From contig JABJQE010000050.1 of the NCBI GenBank assembly GCA_018663565.1, positions 1-9,089 of the forward strand: a stretch of 9,089 nucleotides of DNA, written 5' to 3'. The notes under the pieces were generated by a model, which was given only the letters and a program-made list of their open reading frames with translations, was not told the DNA's origin and made no database searches. The stretch is from Phycisphaerae bacterium. GTDB lineage: Bacteria; Planctomycetota; Phycisphaerae; Phycisphaerales; SM1A02. Position 1 is the stretch's first letter. Each line of letters opens with the position of its first letter. The position numbers and the translations under genes were made by a program. This document shows, piece after piece, positions 5,195 through 9,089 of the stretch.

Positions 5195-6901
5195 ATGCGT
5201 TTCATAACAATTGCCCCCCTCATGCTAGCTGCATGCTTGACGCCCTGGGTCGCAGCGGCCCCGGTCACACCCGGCATTACCTACGAGGGCACACTCGCCG
5301 ATGCGAGCGGTCCATACACCGGAACCAAGGACTTTACCTTTGCGTTGTGGGACGCGGCGACTGGGGGGACACAGCTTGATGAGGTCTATATGCCAGGCAC
5401 ATCGGTTTCAGATGGACGCTTTGCAGTTGACATCCCGTTTGCGTTGACGCACTTCAGTAGTGGACAAGAGCGATACCTCGAAGTCACCGCTGACGCCACA
5501 ACATTCTTGCCACGACATCGACTCACCCCTGCCCCATTCGCGCTCTACGCGCTCTCTGGAAACGAGGGCCCAGAAGGTGCCCAAGGTGAACAGGGCATCC
5601 AGGGCGACCCTGGTGAGCAGGGCGCTGCTGGTGCGACTGGCGCGATTGGGCCTGAGGGCCCAGATGGACCGGCTGGCGAGACTGGTGCGGCGGGCGCCAC
5701 TGGTGCGACGGGCGCCACTGGTGCGACGGGCGCGACAGGCCCGCAAGGTGACCCTGGACCAGAAGGACCAGAAGAACCCACCGGCGATGCCATGTGGGAA
5801 CTCAGCGGCACTTCTATCGGTTACTCGAGTGGTAATGTCGGCATCATGACAAGCGATCCTCAGACCGCCCTGCATCTTGATGGGTGGGACAACGCACTTC
5901 GCATTGGTGGCGATTCCACATCTGCAAAAATCGACATGTCGGTCGTTAATAGTTTGTTCGGCGGAGCGCGGATTTACCTGGATGGATTTGGCGGAACGCA
6001 GGAGGTGGCAATTGGCCAATACGGCGGCGGATTCATACAACTCTCTGCGATGAATGCCGATAGCGTGTTCTGGCAATCCGCCATGGATACAGCCACTCAG
6101 ATGTATTTGAAGCCACCAGATGGATCGACCGCCCTCGAGTTCTTGGCAACTGATGACGCGCGCGAAATTGTCCTCTCAAAGAGCGGCACAGAAATGATCG
6201 CCCTTGAGATTTCAAGCAGCACCCTTCCCAGCCTGCAATTCTCTAACGATAACGGCAACCAACAGGCCATACTTGGACAGTGGTCAACGGGTGACGATGG
6301 CTGGGGACTGCGCTTCAAGAACAACGCAGGCACGAATCTGGTAGATCTCGGTACGGAGTCCAACGACAATGTTCGGCATGGATCTCTCAAACTCAGGAAC
6401 GCCGCCGGAGAAACTGCCATTGAACTGGACACTTCTTTCAACGGCATGGGTCGCGTGATTTGCGACGAAGTCCAAGTCAAGGGCGGCGCAGACCTGTGCG
6501 AACGTTTCAATGTTCGCGGGGCTGATCCGGTGCCTGGCACCGTGCTGTGCATCGATCCACACCGGGTCGGTGGTTTGATCGTCAGCAACAAGGCGGTGGA
6601 TGCTTCCGTCGTTGGAGTCGTCAGCGGCGCTGGCGGTATTCGGCCTGGACTCTCACTTGGGCAGACTGGAACAATGGCCGATGGCGACCACAATGTAGCG
6701 CTCACTGGTCGGGTTTGGGTCCGTTGCGAAGCAACCACACGCCCAATCCGCCCGGGCGACATGCTCACGACTTCATCAACACCAGGCCACGCTATGTCGG
6801 CGTCGGGGCTCAAGAACACACGCGGCGCCGTCATCGGAAAAGCCATGTCGAGCTTGGACAGCGGCACAGGTCTCGTACTCATGCTGATCCAACCACAGTG
6901 A
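5195..6901 (+). CDS. Secreted collagen-like, tail-fibre-like surface protein
   Basis: The 568-residue product has clear modules. Residues 1-22 are a signal peptide ending V-A-A-A. Residues 23-121 match a widespread N-terminal module of secreted proteins (I-T-Y-E-G-T-L ... F-T-F-A-L-W-D-A-A-T-G-G-T ... L-T-P-A-P-F-A-L-Y-A-L). Residues 122-193 are 24 unbroken Gly-x-x triplets rich in G-A-T and G-P-E, predicting a collagen-type triple helix and therefore a homotrimer. Residues 199-460 are beta-rich and begin with G-N-V-G-I-M-T-S-D-P-Q-T-A-L-H-L, like the stalks of phage tail fibres and related bacterial proteins. The last 115 or so residues (G-G-A-D-L-C-E-R-F-N-V ... D-M-L-T-T-S-S-T-P-G-H-A-M ... 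G-L-V-L-M-L-I-Q-P-Q) are a conserved C-terminal module that I associate with such fibres. It may serve trimerisation or self-processing, which is inference. A strong Shine-Dalgarno precedes it. It lies between the protease and the dockerin-like gene, probably in one transcript. Confidence 0.92.
   Translation: MRFITIAPLMLAACLTPWVAAAPVTPGITYEGTLADASGPYTGTKDFTFALWDAATGGTQLDEVYMPGTSVSDGRFAVDIPFALTHFSSGQERYLEVTADATTFLPRHRLTPAPFALYALSGNEGPEGAQGEQGIQGDPGEQGAAGATGAIGPEGPDGPAGETGAAGATGATGATGATGATGPQGDPGPEGPEEPTGDAMWELSGTSIGYSSGNVGIMTSDPQTALHLDGWDNALRIGGDSTSAKIDMSVVNSLFGGARIYLDGFGGTQEVAIGQYGGGFIQLSAMNADSVFWQSAMDTATQMYLKPPDGSTALEFLATDDAREIVLSKSGTEMIALEISSSTLPSLQFSNDNGNQQAILGQWSTGDDGWGLRFKNNAGTNLVDLGTESNDNVRHGSLKLRNAAGETAIELDTSFNGMGRVICDEVQVKGGADLCERFNVRGADPVPGTVLCIDPHRVGGLIVSNKAVDASVVGVVSGAGGIRPGLSLGQTGTMADGDHNVALTGRVWVRCEATTRPIRPGDMLTTSSTPGHAMSASGLKNTRGAVIGKAMSSLDSGTGLVLMLIQPQ
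5681..5740 (+). repeat. Tandem 18-base repeat coding Gly-Ala-Thr triplets
   Basis: Two identical 18-base units, GGCGCCACTGGTGCGACG, lie at 5693-5710 and 5711-5728. A near-identical partial unit precedes them (5681-5692, one mismatch) and a diverged half unit follows (5729-5740). Each unit codes Gly-Ala-Thr-Gly-Ala-Thr. Because the repeat is in frame, slippage would lengthen or shorten the collagen-like rod without breaking the gene. Confidence 0.85.
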
Positions 6902-6918
6902 TTGCCGGAACTACTTCA

Positions 6919-7320
6919 ATGATTCAGCCTCGACATATTCTGATGATCGCAAGCCTTGGGCTCATCGCAGGTGTGGCCTCGGCTATTGGCTTTGGCGGAT
7001 GGCTTGAGAACGGCACCCAATACGCAAGTGCCGAAATGACCGGCGACGGCTTCAGGCTCGTGGCACGATCTGGGCAGCCTGCTGTGGGCCGCATCGCAGG
7101 TGGTGATTGGACGATACATGCCGGAGCGTCCCCATCATTTCCAGAGGAAACGTGTCTAGGCGATATGGATGGTTCTGGCGAGGTTGACATCACCGACCTG
7201 CTCGCATTCTTGTCGGTCTTCGGCACACCAGATGCTGATCTCAATGGAGACGGCGTTGGCGACATCAACGACTTATTGATTCTCTTGAGCCAATTCGGAT
7301 CGGTCTGCGACGGCATTTAG
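6919..7320 (+). CDS. Small secreted protein with C-terminal dockerin-like repeats
   Basis: The 133-residue product has a signal peptide (1-22, I-L-M-I-A-S-L-G-L-I-A-G-V-A-S-A). A segment G-D-G-F-R-L-V-A-R-S-G-Q-P-A-V-G-R-I-A-G-G-D-W-T-I-H-A-G (42-69) resembles a short G-Q-P-containing module seen ahead of such repeats in secreted planctomycete proteins. It ends with two calcium-loop repeats: D-M-D-G-S-G-E-V-D-I-T-D-L-L (82-95) and D-L-N-G-D-G-V-G-D-I-N-D-L-L (107-120). Asp, Asn or Ser sit at loop positions 1, 3 and 5 and Asp at 9 and 12, the pattern of dockerin type I and related EF-hand-like domains. Cys79 and Cys130 flank the pair and could form a disulfide. In cellulosomes dockerins bind cohesins, but in Planctomycetota these repeats occur widely without known cohesins, so an anchoring role is inferred. 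The gene starts 17 bases after the collagen-like stop, with no strong Shine-Dalgarno, which fits translational coupling. Confidence 0.85.
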   Translation: MIQPRHILMIASLGLIAGVASAIGFGGWLENGTQYASAEMTGDGFRLVARSGQPAVGRIAGGDWTIHAGASPSFPEETCLGDMDGSGEVDITDLLAFLSVFGTPDADLNGDGVGDINDLLILLSQFGSVCDGI

Positions 7321-7370
7321 ATTTCAACGTCGGACGCTTACGAACTCAGTGGATGGAAGATGGTTCTTGA

Positions 7371-8969
7371 CTACGAGCACGTGCCCCACTCGGTCAAGAC
7401 CCACAAGAGATCAATCAAGCCAACATCAAGATCCTCGTTGAAGTCGGCATGAGAGGCCGATCCATTGCCACCATGTGGACCCCAGAAATCCATCAGGTCA
7501 AGCAGGTCATCAGCATCCACTTGCCCGTCGGGCTGACTGTGCGATGAGCTTGACCAATCCGCTAGACAATCGGCTTCGTCTGGAACGCAGTTGGCGTTCC
7601 AATCATGGCTTGCGCTGAGCAATTGATACCAGTCCTCAGCCCCATTGAGATCACTGTCATCACTCAACATATCCCATACGAAGACTGCGCCAACATCGAT
7701 CCACGTAATTCCAACCGTGCGATCTGCCTCTGGCGCCCCAGAGGCTACTCGGCCCTGGTCAAGAGCAACCGACGTGCCGAGATTGGCATCAGAATTCACT
7801 TGGCTTGCTTCATGTCGACCGATCATTTGCCAGTCCCCAACCGTGATGTTTCGCCACACCACAACACTACTGGCCGGATCTTCGAGCACGCTCAGCGAGG
7901 TGCCGCCCGCGACCACGGTGTCACCTTGGACATCAACCGCGCGGCCGAGCTGCTTTATCTCGTCGATGCCGTCGCAACTTGTCAGCGTCGTTTCATACGC
8001 CCACGTGGGGCCGGTGTCAAAGAAGACCATCGCGGAACCCGCTTCGTTCCCAAGAAGGTCGTCTTCGCTATTGCCTACCACAATCGTGGCGCCATCAATT
8101 GCTACGGCCTCGCCGAACGCGTCGCCCGAGTCCCCAAGCGAATCGCTCAGATCTTGTTGATACACGAAAGCAGATCCGCCGTTGTACTCAAAAATCTGCG
8201 CAAGGCCTCGTGCGTCATTGGGATCGCCGTTGGCGTAATAATTTGGCGCACCAACTACCAAGACGCCATTGTCCAGATCGAGAGCGGATCCAAATTCTGC
8301 ACGATTCGTCTGGTCGGTATCCATGGTGTCAATCAACTGATCGAAGTGCCACGTTCCGGAAGACCCATTCAAAATCCAAGCTGCGCCATCACGAACAAGT
8401 GTGGGGAGGTCGTGGGTCAATGAACTCCCCACCGCCGCGAAAGTTCCATCGAGGCTCACCGCTCGGCCGAAATCTCGAATGTAGTACTGAAAGAAGTCCT
8501 CTGGGTCATTGTCGAAGAAGTCAACATTCTCAACGGGATGAATGCGTTGCTGAAGATTCCAGTCGCCACCGCCGCCCGAATAGAAAAAGACCGCTCCAAC
8601 CACATGCGATCCATCATCATCATCTGGCTCACCAGGAGCACCAATGAGAATTGTTGAGCCGTCAATATCAACGTCCCATCCAAAGTAGGCGTTGTCATCC
8701 AGGCCTCCGGGCGTGAACGACGTAGACTGCGACCAGCCAGCGCCATCCCAGGTAAACACGTAGACCCGGCCGCGATTTGTTCCGGAGCCGTTGTTATAGG
8801 GCGCACCAACAACCATCGTCGATCCGTCAATTGCAACGGAATAGCCAAGCTGTGGGCCGTGACTACTCACGTTGGAGCGAAGCTCATACGCGGGCGGGGC
8901 TGCAAGAGCTCCGGCCGGCATGAGCCCTGCGACGGCCACGGCTGAGAATGTCTTCACGAGTGATTGCAT
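7371..8969 (-). CDS. Secreted FG-GAP beta-propeller protein with C-terminal dockerin-like region
   Basis: The 532-residue product has a signal peptide (1-24, ending G-A-L-A-A). Seven FG-GAP-type repeats follow, starting near residues 41, 96, 167, 226, 285, 341 and 397. Each has the form F/L-G-x-x-V-x-I/L-D-G-x-x-x-V-V-G-A-P, giving a complete seven-bladed propeller of the integrin-alpha type, a protein or glycan interaction fold. After residue 438 come D-L-N-G-A-E-D-W and D-W-N-A-N-C-V-P-D-E-A-D-C (456-468), a motif common in planctomycete secreted proteins. Two dockerin-like loops end the protein (P-D-G-Q-V-D-A-D-D-L-L-D-L-M-D-F-W-G and D-F-N-E-D-L-D-V-G-L-I-D-L-L). The loops are more degenerate than in the small dockerin-like protein. 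The ATG at 8969 is chosen over the in-frame ATG at 8993 because GGAG lies eight bases upstream and the signal peptide starts directly. It converges with the three-gene secreted unit, leaving 50 bases between stops. Confidence 0.92.
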   Translation of the reverse strand: MQSLVKTFSAVAVAGLMPAGALAAPPAYELRSNVSSHGPQLGYSVAIDGSTMVVGAPYNNGSGTNRGRVYVFTWDGAGWSQSTSFTPGGLDDNAYFGWDVDIDGSTILIGAPGEPDDDDGSHVVGAVFFYSGGGGDWNLQQRIHPVENVDFFDNDPEDFFQYYIRDFGRAVSLDGTFAAVGSSLTHDLPTLVRDGAAWILNGSSGTWHFDQLIDTMDTDQTNRAEFGSALDLDNGVLVVGAPNYYANGDPNDARGLAQIFEYNGGSAFVYQQDLSDSLGDSGDAFGEAVAIDGATIVVGNSEDDLLGNEAGSAMVFFDTGPTWAYETTLTSCDGIDEIKQLGRAVDVQGDTVVAGGTSLSVLEDPASSVVVWRNITVGDWQMIGRHEASQVNSDANLGTSVALDQGRVASGAPEADRTVGITWIDVGAVFVWDMLSDDSDLNGAEDWYQLLSASHDWNANCVPDEADCLADWSSSSHSQPDGQVDADDLLDLMDFWGPHGGNGSASHADFNEDLDVGLIDLLWVLTEWGTCS

Positions 8970-8977
8970 CAGTTGAT

Positions 8978-8981
8978 CTCC
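8978..8981 (-). promoter_or_regulatory. Shine-Dalgarno site of the FG-GAP gene
   Basis: On the minus strand this reads GGAG, eight bases before the ATG at 8969. It lies inside the extension that the alternative ATG at 8993 would add, which argues for the shorter protein. Confidence 0.65.
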
Positions 8982-9089
8982 ACGGCGCACCATCTACGAC
9001 GGTTCTACGGACAATATGTGATCAGACTGCTCTCCTATCGGGCCCCGAAGAGAGATGAGCCGCCTGAATTCGCCCGAAAGCGGTTCTTA
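8982..9089. other. 5' flank of the FG-GAP gene, no gene assigned
   Basis: This edge segment should contain the FG-GAP promoter, but I find no convincing pair of -35 and -10 hexamers. On the plus strand an ATG at 9055 opens a frame that begins M-S-R-L-N-S-P-E-S-G-S and runs off the window; it is too short to judge. Minus-strand frames entering from the edge all stop before 8991, so the tail of an upstream minus-strand gene cannot be excluded. Confidence 0.3.

Noticed and set aside
5545..5811. Minus-strand frame rich in Pro-Val-Ala repeats
   Set aside because: It is the complement of the Gly-Ala-Thr codons of the collagen region; the periodicity is fully explained by the plus-strand gene.
6097..6882. 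Minus-strand open frame (261 codons) opposite the collagen-like gene
   Set aside because: It is a shadow of a well-supported gene; the Ser/Pro/Thr-rich product has no domain or signal peptide.
6547..6918. Long upstream extension of the dockerin-like gene frame, overlapping the collagen-like gene
   Set aside because: The extension is Arg/His/Trp-rich with no domain and lies inside another gene; the ATG at 6919 directly precedes a signal peptide.
7321..7370. Bidirectional terminator between the convergent dockerin-like and FG-GAP genes
   Set aside because: Expected by layout, but only three- or four-base stems can be formed and there is no T-run on either strand.
7605..8423. Long plus-strand open frame (272 codons) opposite the FG-GAP gene
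   Set aside because: It lies wholly antisense to seven clear FG-GAP repeats, lacks recognisable motifs or a ribosome binding site, and its composition reflects the complement of the Asp/Gly-rich repeats.

Overview
The window looks like chromosomal DNA of a Planctomycetota bacterium, most likely from the Phycisphaerae side. This is inferred from style rather than from a marker gene. Secreted proteins carry C-terminal dockerin-like repeats of the D-x-N-G-D-G ... D-I-N-D-L-L type, one carries a D-W-N-A-N-C-V-P-D-E-A-D-C motif, and beta-helix, FG-GAP and reprolysin-like proteins sit close together. Clear Shine-Dalgarno sequences are present at some genes and absent at others. I see no tRNA, rRNA, CRISPR array, insertion sequence, prophage core or toxin-antitoxin pair.

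Layout, left to right. Positions 1-1261 hold two minus-strand genes for exported proteins: a right-handed beta-helix protein cut by the window edge (1-376) and a probable lipoprotein with a family 9-like carbohydrate-binding domain (488-1261). A 43-base divergent spacer with an AT-rich -10-like element readable on both strands separates them from a plus-strand run. That run begins with moaA (1305-2366, GTP 3',8-cyclase of molybdenum cofactor synthesis) and a DUF368 membrane protein (2472-3500, the family of PopT-type undecaprenyl-phosphate translocases). A 9-base inverted repeat lies between these two.

Positions 3562-7320 form a compact plus-strand unit of three exported proteins with gaps of 25 and 17 bases: a metzincin zinc protease with a one-coil beta-helix-like tail, a 568-residue collagen-like fibre protein with a tail-fibre-like middle and a conserved C-terminal module, and a 133-residue protein ending in a dockerin-like pair of calcium loops. 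Facing it on the minus strand (7371-8969) is a seven-bladed FG-GAP beta-propeller protein, also with a C-terminal dockerin-like region. The last 120 bases hold the 5' flank of that gene.

The housekeeping part (moaA, DUF368) appears unrelated to the rest. The most interesting part is the protease, collagen-like fibre and dockerin-like gene set with its convergent propeller neighbour. It could encode a cell-surface or extracellular assembly in which a trimeric fibre is processed or anchored, but no cohesin partner is visible here, so that joint role is inference. All homology statements rest on reading motifs by eye.
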